The notes below the pieces were generated by a model. That model had not been told where the DNA came from, ran no database searches, and saw only the letters and a program-made list of their open reading frames with translations. Below, in pieces: positions 54,891-63,018 of a stretch of 64,000 nucleotides of DNA. The position numbers were made by a program, and so were the translations under genes. The first letter of the stretch is position 1, and each line of letters starts with the position of its first letter. The DNA is from Nocardioides sp. cx-173 (GTDB lineage Bacteria > Actinomycetota > Actinomycetes > Propionibacteriales > Nocardioidaceae), in assembly GCF_021117365.1 (NCBI RefSeq), contig NZ_CP088262.1, positions 620,001 to 684,000 of the forward strand, read 5' to 3'.

Positions 54891-56420
54891 TCACGGCCTG
54901 AGCAGGTCCCGCACGGCCAGCGACGCGAAGACCATCGCCGAGCCGAGCGGGGCGCCCGGGCCGGGGTAGACGGGGCCGAACACCGAGGCGGCGCAGTTGC
55001 CCGCCGCGTAGAGGCCAGGCATCGCGGAGCCGTCGTGGCGCAGCACGCGCCCGGCGGCGTCGGTGACCAGGCCACCCTTGGTGCCGAGGTCGGAGAGCAC
55101 GAAGCGGGCGGCGTAGTACGGCGGCCGGTCGCAGGGCGTCAACGCGGAGTTGGACCCCTCGCCGCCGGCGAAGAACGTGTCGTACTCGTCGTCCCCGCGG
55201 CCGAAGTCCTCGTCGACGCCCTTCTCGCAGAAGCCGTTGAACCGCGCGACGGTGGCGACCAGGGCGTCGGCGGGCACGCCGATGGTGGCCGCGAGGGCCT
55301 CGAGGGTGTCGGCCTGTGCCCACGTGCCGGCGGCCAGGTGCTCGACCGGGTCGCCCTCGGGCATGGCGATCGCCGGCAGCCGGCCGCCCTCGCGGGAGTC
55401 GAAGACCAGCCAGGACGGCACCCGCGCGGCCTGCCCGTCGACGGCCGCGGCCATCGCTCGGCCCAGTCGGTCGTAGGGCTGCGCCTCGTTGGCGTAGCGC
55501 CGTCCGGAGGCGTCGACCAGGAGCCCGCTGCGCAGGCCGAGCGTGAACGACCCGCGGCCGTCGGGGTGCTCCAGTCCGGGGCAGAACCAGCCGAGAGCAC
55601 TGAAGTCGGCGGCCGCCCCGAGCGCGATCGCCGCTTGGATCGGCTCGCCGGTGTTGGTGCCCTGCGGCGCCATCGTCCATGTCGCGTCGCCGGGGACGCC
55701 GCGCTCCTGGCGCAGCGCGGCGTTGCCCTCGTAGCCGCCGGCCGCGAGGAGCACGCCACGCGTGGCGCCGAAGGTGACCGGCCCCTCGGGGGTCATCGCC
55801 GCGACGCCCGCGACCCGGCCCTCGTCGTCGGTGAGCAGACCGGTGACCGGCAGGTTCGTGCGGATCTCCCCGCCCTCCCGGACGAGAACCGCCGCCAGCC
55901 GGGCGATGAGCGACTGCCCGCCGGTCAGGGTGCTCCGGCCCGGCTCGCCGGCGCGGTCGCGCTCTACCGGCGGGCGCACGAGCTCGGCCACCTGGGCCGG
56001 CAGGTCGCCGCGACGGACGCTCGTGGGCTGGATGGAGCGCCCGGAGGCGACCCGGCCGGGCGCCTCGTAGTACTCCGGGAACGGCAGCCACTCGAAGTCG
56101 ACGCCCAGGTCGTCCTCCAGTGCGGCGACCAGCTCGGGCGCGTGCGCGAGGAACGCCTCGACCAGCTCGTCGTCGGGCTGGTGCAGGATCGCGTCCAGGT
56201 AGCTGCGCGCCGACTCGGTGGAGTCCGCGATACCCGCGCGCTGCTGCACCCGGCTGCCAGGCAGCCAGCAGGCGCCGCCGGAGTAGGCCGACGTCCCGCC
56301 GATCTGGCTGGTCTTCTCGACCACGACCACCGACAGCCCGGCCTTCGCCGCCAGGGCCGCGCCGGTGAGCGCGCCACCGCCCGAGCCGACCACGACCACG
56401 TCGTACTGGTGCTCTGTCAC
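54891..56420 (-). CDS. FAD-dependent 3-ketosteroid dehydrogenase-like flavoprotein (KstD-like)
   Basis: 509 aa from GTG at 56420, which GAGGAT precedes. The FAD motif is VVVGSGGGALTGAALAAKAG, followed by VVVEKTSQIGGTSAYSGGACWLPG, then YGxNxxG-like late motifs and PVYPGPGAPLGSAMVFASLAVRDLL near the C-terminus. These fit the KstD/fumarate-reductase flavoprotein family that introduces a delta-1 or similar double bond in steroids. The precise substrate is unknown. A perfect KstR-type palindrome at 56438-56451 stands just upstream. Confidence 0.8.
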   Translation of the reverse strand: MTEHQYDVVVVGSGGGALTGAALAAKAGLSVVVVEKTSQIGGTSAYSGGACWLPGSRVQQRAGIADSTESARSYLDAILHQPDDELVEAFLAHAPELVAALEDDLGVDFEWLPFPEYYEAPGRVASGRSIQPTSVRRGDLPAQVAELVRPPVERDRAGEPGRSTLTGGQSLIARLAAVLVREGGEIRTNLPVTGLLTDDEGRVAGVAAMTPEGPVTFGATRGVLLAAGGYEGNAALRQERGVPGDATWTMAPQGTNTGEPIQAAIALGAAADFSALGWFCPGLEHPDGRGSFTLGLRSGLLVDASGRRYANEAQPYDRLGRAMAAAVDGQAARVPSWLVFDSREGGRLPAIAMPEGDPVEHLAAGTWAQADTLEALAATIGVPADALVATVARFNGFCEKGVDEDFGRGDDEYDTFFAGGEGSNSALTPCDRPPYYAARFVLSDLGTKGGLVTDAAGRVLRHDGSAMPGLYAAGNCAASVFGPVYPGPGAPLGSAMVFASLAVRDLLRP

Positions 56421-56437
56421 GGCGCGATCCTCGCAAG

Positions 56438-56451
56438 TAGAACGTGTTCTA
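56438..56451. promoter_or_regulatory. KstR-type palindrome
   Basis: TAGAACGTGTTCTA fits the KstR consensus TnnAACnnGTTnnA at every fixed position. KstR is the TetR repressor of steroid (cholesterol) catabolism in mycobacteria and rhodococci. It lies 18 bp before the KstD-like gene and between it and hrpA. The regulator itself is not in the window. Confidence 0.7.
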
Positions 56452-56481
56452 GCAAGGCCGTCCGGCACAATGGGCCGGGCC

Positions 56482-59400
56482 ATGACCGAGACCCAGCAGC
56501 TCCAGATCGTCTACCCCGCGGAGCTGCCCGTCAGCCAGCGCCGCGAGGACATCGCCGCCGCGATCCGCGACCACCAGGTCGTGATCGTCGCGGGCGAGAC
56601 CGGGTCGGGCAAGACCACCCAGCTGCCGAAGATCTGCCTCGAGCTCGGGCGCGGCCAGGGTGGTCCGGACGGCAAGCTGATCGGCCACACCCAGCCGCGG
56701 CGCATCGCCGCCCGCTCGGTGGCCGAGCGCATCGCCGAGGAGCTCGGCACCGAGCTGGGGGACCTGGTCGGCTACCAGGTGCGGTTCACCGACCGGACCT
56801 CGCGCAGCGGCCGGGTCAAGCTCATGACCGACGGCATCCTGCTGGCCGAGCTCCAGCGCGACCGCGAGCTGCGCCGCTACGACACGATCATCATCGACGA
56901 GGCGCACGAGCGCACCCTCAACATCGACTTCCTGCTCGGCTACCTCAAGCGGCTGCTGCCGCGTCGTCCCGACCTCAAGCTGATCATCACCAGCGCGACG
57001 ATCGACGTGGAGCGCTTCGCCAAGCACTTCGACGCCCCGGTCGTGGAGGTCTCCGGCCGGACCTACCCGGTCGAGATCCGCTATCGCCCCCTGGTCGAGC
57101 GCCCCGAGGAGGACGAGGAAGGGGAGACCGTCGTCCGCGACCAGACCGAGGCGATCGTCGACGCCGTGCGCGAGCTGTGCGCGGAGGGCCCCGGCGACAT
57201 CCTGGTGTTCCTGCCGGGCGAGCGCGAGATCCGCGACACCGCCGACGCGCTCGGGGACGCCCGGCTCGAGCGGCTCGGCACCGTGGAGATCGTGCCGCTG
57301 TACTCGCGGCTCTCGGCCGCCGAGCAGCACCGCGTCTTCTCCTCCCACTCCGGGCGCCGGGTCGTGCTGGCCACCAACGTGGCCGAGACCTCGCTGACCG
57401 TCCCCGGGATCCGGTACGTCGTCGACTCGGGCGTCGCGCGCATCTCGCGCTACTCGGTGCGCACCAAGGTGCAGCGGCTGCCGGTCGAGGCCATCAGCCA
57501 GGCCTCGGCCAACCAGCGCTCCGGGCGCTGTGGCCGGGTCGCGGCCGGCATCGCAATCCGGCTGTACTCGCAAGAGGACTTCGAGTCGCGCCCGGAGTTC
57601 ACCGAGCCCGAGATCCTGCGCACCAACCTGGCCTCGGTCATCTTGCAGATGGCCTCGCTCGGGCTCGGCGACGTGGGTCGCTTCCCCTTCGTCGAGCCGC
57701 CCGACAAGCGCAACGTGCACGCCGGCGTGCAGCTCCTGGAGGAGCTCGGCGCGCTGGCGGGCGGCAAGCTCACCAAGCTCGGCCGGCGCCTCGCGCGGCT
57801 GCCCATCGACCCGCGACTGGCCAGGATGATCATCGAGGCCGAGCGGCTCGGCTGCGTGCGCGACGTGGTGGTGATCGCCGCCGCGCTGTCGCTGCAGGAC
57901 CCGCGCGAGCGGCCCGCGGAGCTGCAGCAGCAGGCCGACCAGAGGCACGCGCGCTTCCGCGACGAGAGCTCGGACTTCCTCACCTTCCTCAACCTGTGGC
58001 GCTACCTCAAGGAGCAGCAGGGAGAGCTCGGGAGCAGCGCCTTCCGGCGGCTGTGCAAGCGCGAGTTCCTCAACTACCTGCGGGTGCGCGAGTGGCAGGA
58101 CTTCGAGTCCCAGCTGCGCCGCGTGGCCAAGGAGATGGGCATCGAGGTCGGCAAGCCGTCCGAGGACGGCATGGACTCCGACGCCATCCACCAGGCGCTG
58201 CTCTCCGGGCTGCTCAGCCACATCGGCATGCTCGAGGAGCGTGAGAAGGAGAAGCCCCAGCGGGGCGGGCGGCGCCCCATGCGCGAGTACGTCGGCGCCC
58301 GCGGCGCGCGGTTCGCGATCTTCCCGGGCAGCGCGCTGGCGCGCAAGAGCCCGCCGTACCTCATGGCCGGCGAGCTGGTCGAGACCTCGCGGCTGTGGGC
58401 GCGGCAGAACGCCGCGATCCAGCCGGAGTGGGCCGAGCGCCTCGGCGGCGACCTGCTCAAGCGCACCTACTCCGAGCCGTACTGGTCCAAGAAGCGCGCC
58501 CAGGTGATGGCCCACGAGAAGGTGACCCTCTACGGCGTCCCGCTGGTCGCCGACCGGCTCGTGGGCTTCGGCACGGTGGACCCCGAGTACAGCCGCGAGC
58601 TGTTCATCCGTCACGCGCTCGTCTACGGCGAGTGGTCGACGCACCAGAAGTTCTTCGCCCACAACCGGGCGCTGCTGGAGGAGGTCGAGGAGCTCGAGCA
58701 TCGCCTGCGCCGCCGCGACATCGTCGTCGACGAGCACACCCTCTTCGACTTCTACGACGCCCGCGTCGGCAAGGAGGTCGTCAGCGGCGCGCACTTCGAC
58801 CAGTGGTGGAAGCTCAAGCGTCGCGAGGACCCCGACTTCCTCACCTTCGACCCGGCGATGCTGCGCCACGGCACGGCCGACGAGGTGCGCGAGGAGGACT
58901 ACCCGCAGCAGTGGTCGAGCGAGGGGCTGACCTTCCCCATCAGCTACCACTTCGAGCCGGGCAGCGCCGAGGACGGGCTCACCATCGACGTGCCGGTGGC
59001 GACCCTCAACCGGGTCGCGGCCGACGACTTCTCGTGGAACGTCCCCGGCCTGCGCGGGGAGCTGGTCACCAGCCTGATCCGCAGCCTGCCCAAGCGGCTG
59101 CGGGTGAGCTTCGTGCCGGCGCCCAACACGGCGCGGGAGTTCCTGGCCGCGGTGCCGGCCGGCGAGGAGCCGCTGCTCGACGCGCTGGAGCGCTACCTGC
59201 GCTCGACGACCGGCGTCGTGGTGCCCCGCGACGCCTGGGACTGGACCAAGGTGCCCGAGCACCTGCGCCCGACCTATCGGGTCGTCGGCGAGGACGGTCG
59301 TGAGCAGGCCCGCGGCAAGGACCTCGAGGCGCTCAAGGCGCCGCTGCGGCCGCAGTTCGCGAAGGCGATGGCCGAGGTGGCCAGCGACAGCGGGCTGGCG

Positions 59401-60279
59401 CGCACCGGTGAGACCGCCTGGGTGTTCGGCACCCTCGAGGAGTCGTTCCGCCAGGTCCGAGCCGGCCACGAGGTGCAGGGCTACCCCGGCCTGGTCGACG
59501 AGGGTGACACCGTCGGGCTCGCCGTCTTCGGCTCCGAGGACGAGCGCGACGCGCGGCACCGCCTCGGCGTCACCCGGCTGCTCGCGCTGGCGCTGCCGCG
59601 CGCCGACCGCCCGGTGCTCGACGGCCTCTCCAACGCCGACAAGCTCGGCCTGGCCGGATCGCCGTACCCCTCGGTGGCCGAGCTGCTCGAGGACTGCCGC
59701 CTCGCGGTGCTGCAGGCCGTGGTCGACGCGCGTCCGGTGGTGCGTGACGAGGCGGCGTACGCCGCCCTGGTCGCGGCCGCGCGCCCCGAGCAGGAGGCCG
59801 CGCTGCCCGGCGTGGTCGCCGACGTGCTGCGGGTGCTGGACGCCTGGCGGGCCACCGAGAAGCAGCTCAGCGGGCGTGCCGACATGACCATGCTGCCGGC
59901 GCTCGCGGACATGAAGGGCCAGCTCGAGCGGCTCGTGACGCGCGGCTTCGTGCGCGAGGCCGGCACGACCCAGCTGCGCGCCTACCCGCGCTACCTCGCG
60001 GCGCTCCAGGCCCGTCGCGACCGGCTGGGGGCCGGTGGTGGCGCGGTGACCCAGGACCGGCAGCTGATGGACCGGGTGACCGACCTTCAGGAGGCCTACC
60101 TGCACCAGGTGGCGGCCCTGCCGGAGGGCCGGCCGCCGGGCGAGCGGCTGCGTCGGGTGCGCTGGATGCTGGAGGAGTACCGGGTCTCGCTGTGGGCCCA
60201 GCACCTCGGCACGGCGTACCCGGTCAGCGACCAGCGGATCCGCAAGGCCCTGGGCTCCGCGGGCGCGAGCGCGACGTAG
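56482..60279 (+). CDS. hrpA: DEAH-box RNA helicase HrpA
   Basis: 1265 aa. Walker A GETGSGKTTQLPK, DEAH motif IIIDEAHERTLNIDFLLGYL, SAT motif ITSATIDVERFAKHF, motif V TNVAETSLTVPGIRYVVDSG and motif VI QRSGRCGRV. The HA2, OB-fold and DUF3418-like C-terminal regions follow, matching full-length bacterial HrpA. Roles in RNA processing and rescue of stalled ribosomes are known for E. coli HrpA. An alternative ATG at 56470 adds four residues. Its stop TAG is part of the next gene's -10. Confidence 0.95.
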   Translation: MTETQQLQIVYPAELPVSQRREDIAAAIRDHQVVIVAGETGSGKTTQLPKICLELGRGQGGPDGKLIGHTQPRRIAARSVAERIAEELGTELGDLVGYQVRFTDRTSRSGRVKLMTDGILLAELQRDRELRRYDTIIIDEAHERTLNIDFLLGYLKRLLPRRPDLKLIITSATIDVERFAKHFDAPVVEVSGRTYPVEIRYRPLVERPEEDEEGETVVRDQTEAIVDAVRELCAEGPGDILVFLPGEREIRDTADALGDARLERLGTVEIVPLYSRLSAAEQHRVFSSHSGRRVVLATNVAETSLTVPGIRYVVDSGVARISRYSVRTKVQRLPVEAISQASANQRSGRCGRVAAGIAIRLYSQEDFESRPEFTEPEILRTNLASVILQMASLGLGDVGRFPFVEPPDKRNVHAGVQLLEELGALAGGKLTKLGRRLARLPIDPRLARMIIEAERLGCVRDVVVIAAALSLQDPRERPAELQQQADQRHARFRDESSDFLTFLNLWRYLKEQQGELGSSAFRRLCKREFLNYLRVREWQDFESQLRRVAKEMGIEVGKPSEDGMDSDAIHQALLSGLLSHIGMLEEREKEKPQRGGRRPMREYVGARGARFAIFPGSALARKSPPYLMAGELVETSRLWARQNAAIQPEWAERLGGDLLKRTYSEPYWSKKRAQVMAHEKVTLYGVPLVADRLVGFGTVDPEYSRELFIRHALVYGEWSTHQKFFAHNRALLEEVEELEHRLRRRDIVVDEHTLFDFYDARVGKEVVSGAHFDQWWKLKRREDPDFLTFDPAMLRHGTADEVREEDYPQQWSSEGLTFPISYHFEPGSAEDGLTIDVPVATLNRVAADDFSWNVPGLRGELVTSLIRSLPKRLRVSFVPAPNTAREFLAAVPAGEEPLLDALERYLRSTTGVVVPRDAWDWTKVPEHLRPTYRVVGEDGREQARGKDLEALKAPLRPQFAKAMAEVASDSGLARTGETAWVFGTLEESFRQVRAGHEVQGYPGLVDEGDTVGLAVFGSEDERDARHRLGVTRLLALALPRADRPVLDGLSNADKLGLAGSPYPSVAELLEDCRLAVLQAVVDARPVVRDEAAYAALVAAARPEQEAALPGVVADVLRVLDAWRATEKQLSGRADMTMLPALADMKGQLERLVTRGFVREAGTTQLRAYPRYLAALQARRDRLGAGGGAVTQDRQLMDRVTDLQEAYLHQVAALPEGRPPGERLRRVRWMLEEYRVSLWAQHLGTAYPVSDQRIRKALGSAGASAT

Positions 60280-60282
60280 CCT
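60277..60282 (+). promoter_or_regulatory. -10 box TAGCCT overlapping the hrpA stop codon
   Basis: TAGCCT lies 7 nt before the ATG at 60290; the GGAGGG before that ATG is too close to serve as a ribosome site, so leaderless initiation is likelier. Confidence 0.45.
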
Positions 60283-60289
60283 GGAGGGC

Positions 60290-60886
60290 ATGACGAGCCG
60301 GCCGCACCACCGCCCTGCGCGGCGCAGCGGCTCCTACTTCGACGAGATCATCGGCGGGGCCGACCCCGCGCTCGTGACGGAGGCGGGGGACCGCGCCGCG
60401 GAGCTGCTGGTGCGCGGGGCCCGGGAGAGCCAGGACGACGCCGTCGCCGAGCGGCTCCTGCACCTGGCCGACACCGAGGGCATCGAGTCCATCGCCGAGG
60501 TCTGGTCGGGCTCGCCGGCCGACTCGCTCGCCGGCTGCCTGTGGCGGCTGTTCCTCCTCCGCTCGTGGGTCTACGCCGACTCGGCCGCCGTCGCGCGCGA
60601 GTTCGAGGCCGGTCGCGCCCAGGCGCAGGTCGCGCGCGTGGTGGCCGGAGTCGCCGACCCGCCCGGCATCGAGGAGCTGCGGACCATGGTCGACCAGGTC
60701 CTGCGCGGCATCGCCGGCGGCGACTTCGCCGACGTGCTGTTCCGCGCCTCGGCGTTCGCGCGGGTGGTCGCCACCGGCCGCGCCGTCCTGTCCCACGCCT
60801 CCCCGGCCGAGGTGCAGCGGATGCTGGTCCTCGCCGAGCAGCTGGAGGCCGCCGGCCACACCGAGCTGGCGCGCGGCCTGGCCTGA
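60290..60886 (+). CDS. Conserved hypothetical helical protein
   Basis: 198 aa, soluble, rich in Ala/Arg/Glu helices (ALVTEAGDRAAELLVRGARE, GCLWRLFLLRSWVYADSAAVAREFEAGR, VQRMLVLAEQLEAAG). I do not recognise the family. It follows hrpA by 10 bp with its own candidate leaderless promoter. It is followed by the structured RNA candidate. Confidence 0.6.
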   Translation: MTSRPHHRPARRSGSYFDEIIGGADPALVTEAGDRAAELLVRGARESQDDAVAERLLHLADTEGIESIAEVWSGSPADSLAGCLWRLFLLRSWVYADSAAVAREFEAGRAQAQVARVVAGVADPPGIEELRTMVDQVLRGIAGGDFADVLFRASAFARVVATGRAVLSHASPAEVQRMLVLAEQLEAAGHTELARGLA

Positions 60887-60904
60887 GCCGTTAAACTAGG
60901 TCCT

Positions 60905-60993
60905 GAGTGCGCCGGGCCGCGGCAGCCCCGGGTCCCAAAATAAGCCGCTACGAGCGGCCATGCGCCGTGAGGCGCTCCCGGTTCGGCGCACTC
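60905..60993 (+). ncRNA. Candidate structured RNA, about 90 nt, closed by a perfect 10-bp stem
   Basis: GAGTGCGCCG (60905-60914) pairs perfectly with CGGCGCACTC (60984-60993). Inside are GCCGCT-ACG-AGCGGC (60944-60958) and GCGCC-GTGA-GGCGC (60962-60975), the latter a GNRA tetraloop. TAAACT at 60892-60897 is a -10 whose start site (7 nt on) coincides with the first base of the closing stem. An unpaired AAAATAA precedes hairpin 2. I cannot match it to a known riboswitch or RNA family. The next gene has its own leaderless promoter, so the RNA is probably free-standing. Confidence 0.5.
60937..60958 (-). terminator. Possible minus-strand intrinsic terminator
   Basis: Read on the minus strand, hairpin GCCGCT-CGT-AGCGGC is followed by TTATTTT, a rare T-tract in this genome. 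No minus-strand gene feeds it, so it either ends an unannotated antisense RNA or is part of the structured RNA on the plus strand. Confidence 0.35.
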
Positions 60994-61021
60994 ACCCACC
61001 TCGTCCGGCCAGAGGTGCGGG

Positions 61022-61060
61022 GGTCTCGAGGCTCGCTTCGCTCGCACCTCGACCACCGAG
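61022..61060. repeat. REP-like hairpin repeat, copy 2
   Basis: The 25-bp core at 61026-61050 is identical to 28133-28157. TCGAGG pairs with CCTCGA around it. It lies between the structured RNA and the PemK-like gene. Confidence 0.65.
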
Positions 61061-61075
61061 GGCCGGGTGCGCGCC

Positions 61076-61081
61076 TAGGCT
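61076..61081 (+). promoter_or_regulatory. -10 box TAGGCT
   Basis: TAGGCT is 6 nt before the ATG at 61088, with no ribosome site. Confidence 0.5.
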
Positions 61082-61087
61082 CGCCCC

Positions 61088-61537
61088 ATGAGAACCGCTC
61101 GCACGATCCTGAGGCGCCTGCTGGGCGCCGGCCAGACCGCCACGCCGAGCGGCGACGAGATCGGGTACGCGCCGCAGGCCGACGGGCTGCCGGACCCGGG
61201 GGAGGTGGTCTGGGCGTGGGTGCCCTACGAGGAGGACGCGAGCCAGGGCAAGGACCGGCCGGTGCTGCTCATCGGGCGGCGCGGGGACGACCTGCTGGGG
61301 CTGATGCTCACGAGCAAGGACCACGACCGCGACGCCGAGGACGAGGCCCGTCACGGCCGGTACTGGCGCGACGTCGGGACCGGGGCGTGGGACCGGCAGG
61401 GCCGGCCGAGCGAGGTCCGGCTGGACCGGCTGCTGGTGCTGGACCCGGCCGCCGTACGACGTGAGGGCGCGGCGCTGGCACGCCCGGTGTTCGACGAGGT
61501 CCTCGCGGAGGCCGGACGACGGCACTCCCTCGCCTGA
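61088..61537 (+). CDS. PemK/MazF-like protein without antitoxin
   Basis: 149 aa. PGEVVWAWVPYEEDASQGKDRPVLLIGRRGDDLLGLMLTSKDHD fits the PemK/MazF-type fold (GxxV, GKDRPxLVI, L.L.TS). An N-terminal extension of about 40 residues precedes it. Classic MazF has an antitoxin gene overlapping upstream; here only an RNA candidate and a repeat precede it, so a toxin role is doubtful. Such solitary genes are common in actinobacteria. Confidence 0.65.
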   Translation: MRTARTILRRLLGAGQTATPSGDEIGYAPQADGLPDPGEVVWAWVPYEEDASQGKDRPVLLIGRRGDDLLGLMLTSKDHDRDAEDEARHGRYWRDVGTGAWDRQGRPSEVRLDRLLVLDPAAVRREGAALARPVFDEVLAEAGRRHSLA

Positions 61538-61570
61538 TCGGTGACGGCCCGCCGGTAAGGTGGCCCGGGC

Positions 61571-61630
61571 GTGACCCCCGGGCCTCCTCCAGGAAGGCCG
61601 GCAGTGGCGCGCGGACAGGGATCCAGATGA
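61571..61630 (+). CDS. Possible 19-codon upstream ORF coupled to the lipoprotein gene
   Basis: GTG at 61571 opens a 19-codon frame rich in Pro and Gly (TPGPPPGRPAVARG) whose TGA overlaps the ATG at 61627 as ATGA. TAAGGT at 61556-61561 is a -10 nine nt before it. A leader peptide controlling the lipoprotein is possible but unproven. Confidence 0.3.
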   Translation: MTPGPPPGRPAVARGQGSR

Positions 61631-63018
61631 GGCTCGGACAGCGCGGCGTACGACGCCCTCGACTGGGAGCCGGCATGCTCGCGATCCTCCTGGCACTCGG
61701 CGTGGCGGCGGCCGGCTGCGACGGCTCCGAGCCGAGGTCCGACCCGAAGCCGCCGGTGTCCAGCAAGCCACCGAAGGTCACCAAGCTGACCTTCGGGGTG
61801 TGGGGGCCCCAGGAGGAGGTCGCGGCCTACCAGGACCTCGTCGAGACCTACAACGCCGACAGCGACGGCACCGACATCGAGCTGCTGACCTGGCCCAGCC
61901 ACGAGGCCTTCAACCGTGACCTCCGCTCCGAGGACCCCGAGAAGGTGCCGGACGTCTACCTGGCCTCGCGCGGCGACCTCGCCCTGCTGCGGGCCGGCGG
62001 CCTCAACCAGCCGTTGCTCGAGCTCCTCGACGAGCGGGGCGTCGACTACAGCGACGACTACGCGCGCGACGCGCTCCTGGCGTTCTCCGCCGACAACGAG
62101 CTGCAGTGCATGCCCTACGGGGCCTCGCCGATGGTCATGTACTACAACACCGACCTGATCGACTTCGAGCGCATGCGCCAGCAGGAGCTGCCCGCCCCCG
62201 CGGACGACAGCCATGAGGGGTGGACGTTCGAGGAGTTCACGGCCGCGGCCAACTTCGCCACCCGCCCGCGCCGCGGCAGCCGCGGGGTCTACGTCGACCC
62301 GACGCTGCGCGGGCTGGCGCCGTTCATCTACTCCGGCGGCGGCAAGCTCTTCGACGACGACGACGACCCCACGTCCCTCGCCCTCGCCGACGACGACTCC
62401 CGCGAGGCGCTCAGCATCACCCTCGAGCTGCTGCGCGACGCGTCCGTGACGCTCACCGACGAGCAGCTGGCCCGGGCCACGCCGCTGGAGTGGTTCAAGC
62501 GCGGCAAGCTCGGGATGATCCCCGGCTTCCGGGCGCTGACCCCCGAGCTGCGCCGGGTCTCCGGGCTGAGCTTCGACGTGATGCCGATGCCGCGGATCGA
62601 CGACGAGGCGACGGTCGGCGAGCTCACCGGCCTGTGCCTGTCCTCGGACGCGGCCAACACGGCCAAGGCCGCCGACTTCCTGGTCTACGTCGTCTCGCGC
62701 GACGCGACGGCCCGGGTCGCGGCCGAGGGCTACCTGGCGCCCGCCAACCTGCCGGTCGCCGTGTCCGACGACTTCCTGCAGCCCGGCCGGATGCCCGAGC
62801 ACGCCGCGGTGTTCACCGAAAGCGTGGACCGGATGGTCGTGCCGCCGCTCCTGGACGACTGGCCCCAGCTGGAGCGGGCGGTGTCGTCCACCCTGAGGCT
62901 GCTGCTGACCACGACGCTGCCCGACCTCGACGCGTTGACGACCCAGATCGACGAGGAGTCGCGGGCCGTGCTGGACCCCGAGCAGGCCTCGGAGAGCCCG
63001 AGTCCCACGGACGAGTAG
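61627..63018 (+). CDS. ABC-type sugar solute-binding lipoprotein, orphan
   Basis: 463 aa. Signal sequence with lipobox VAAAGCDGS, then family features of extracellular solute-binding protein 1: TFGVWGPQEEVAAYQDLVETYN, PDVYLASRGDLALL, CMPYGASPMVMYYNTDLI. The C-terminus is acidic. No permease or ATPase gene is nearby, so it must use a distant transporter. Its start is overlapped by a short upstream frame (61571-61630). Confidence 0.85.
   Translation: MRLGQRGVRRPRLGAGMLAILLALGVAAAGCDGSEPRSDPKPPVSSKPPKVTKLTFGVWGPQEEVAAYQDLVETYNADSDGTDIELLTWPSHEAFNRDLRSEDPEKVPDVYLASRGDLALLRAGGLNQPLLELLDERGVDYSDDYARDALLAFSADNELQCMPYGASPMVMYYNTDLIDFERMRQQELPAPADDSHEGWTFEEFTAAANFATRPRRGSRGVYVDPTLRGLAPFIYSGGGKLFDDDDDPTSLALADDDSREALSITLELLRDASVTLTDEQLARATPLEWFKRGKLGMIPGFRALTPELRRVSGLSFDVMPMPRIDDEATVGELTGLCLSSDAANTAKAADFLVYVVSRDATARVAAEGYLAPANLPVAVSDDFLQPGRMPEHAAVFTESVDRMVVPPLLDDWPQLERAVSSTLRLLLTTTLPDLDALTTQIDEESRAVLDPEQASESPSPTDE

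Noticed and set aside
56449..60291. 1280-codon minus-strand frame opposite hrpA
   Set aside because: It is the antisense shadow of a protein with all helicase motifs; it is rich in His/Arg/Val/Leu without any recognised domain.
60905..60993. tRNA or tmRNA from the GAGTGCG/CGCACTC acceptor-like ends
   Set aside because: The interval is too long for a standard tRNA, and no T-arm (TTCRA in a 7-nt loop 5 bp from the acceptor) can be placed on either strand. No tmRNA tag frame is visible.
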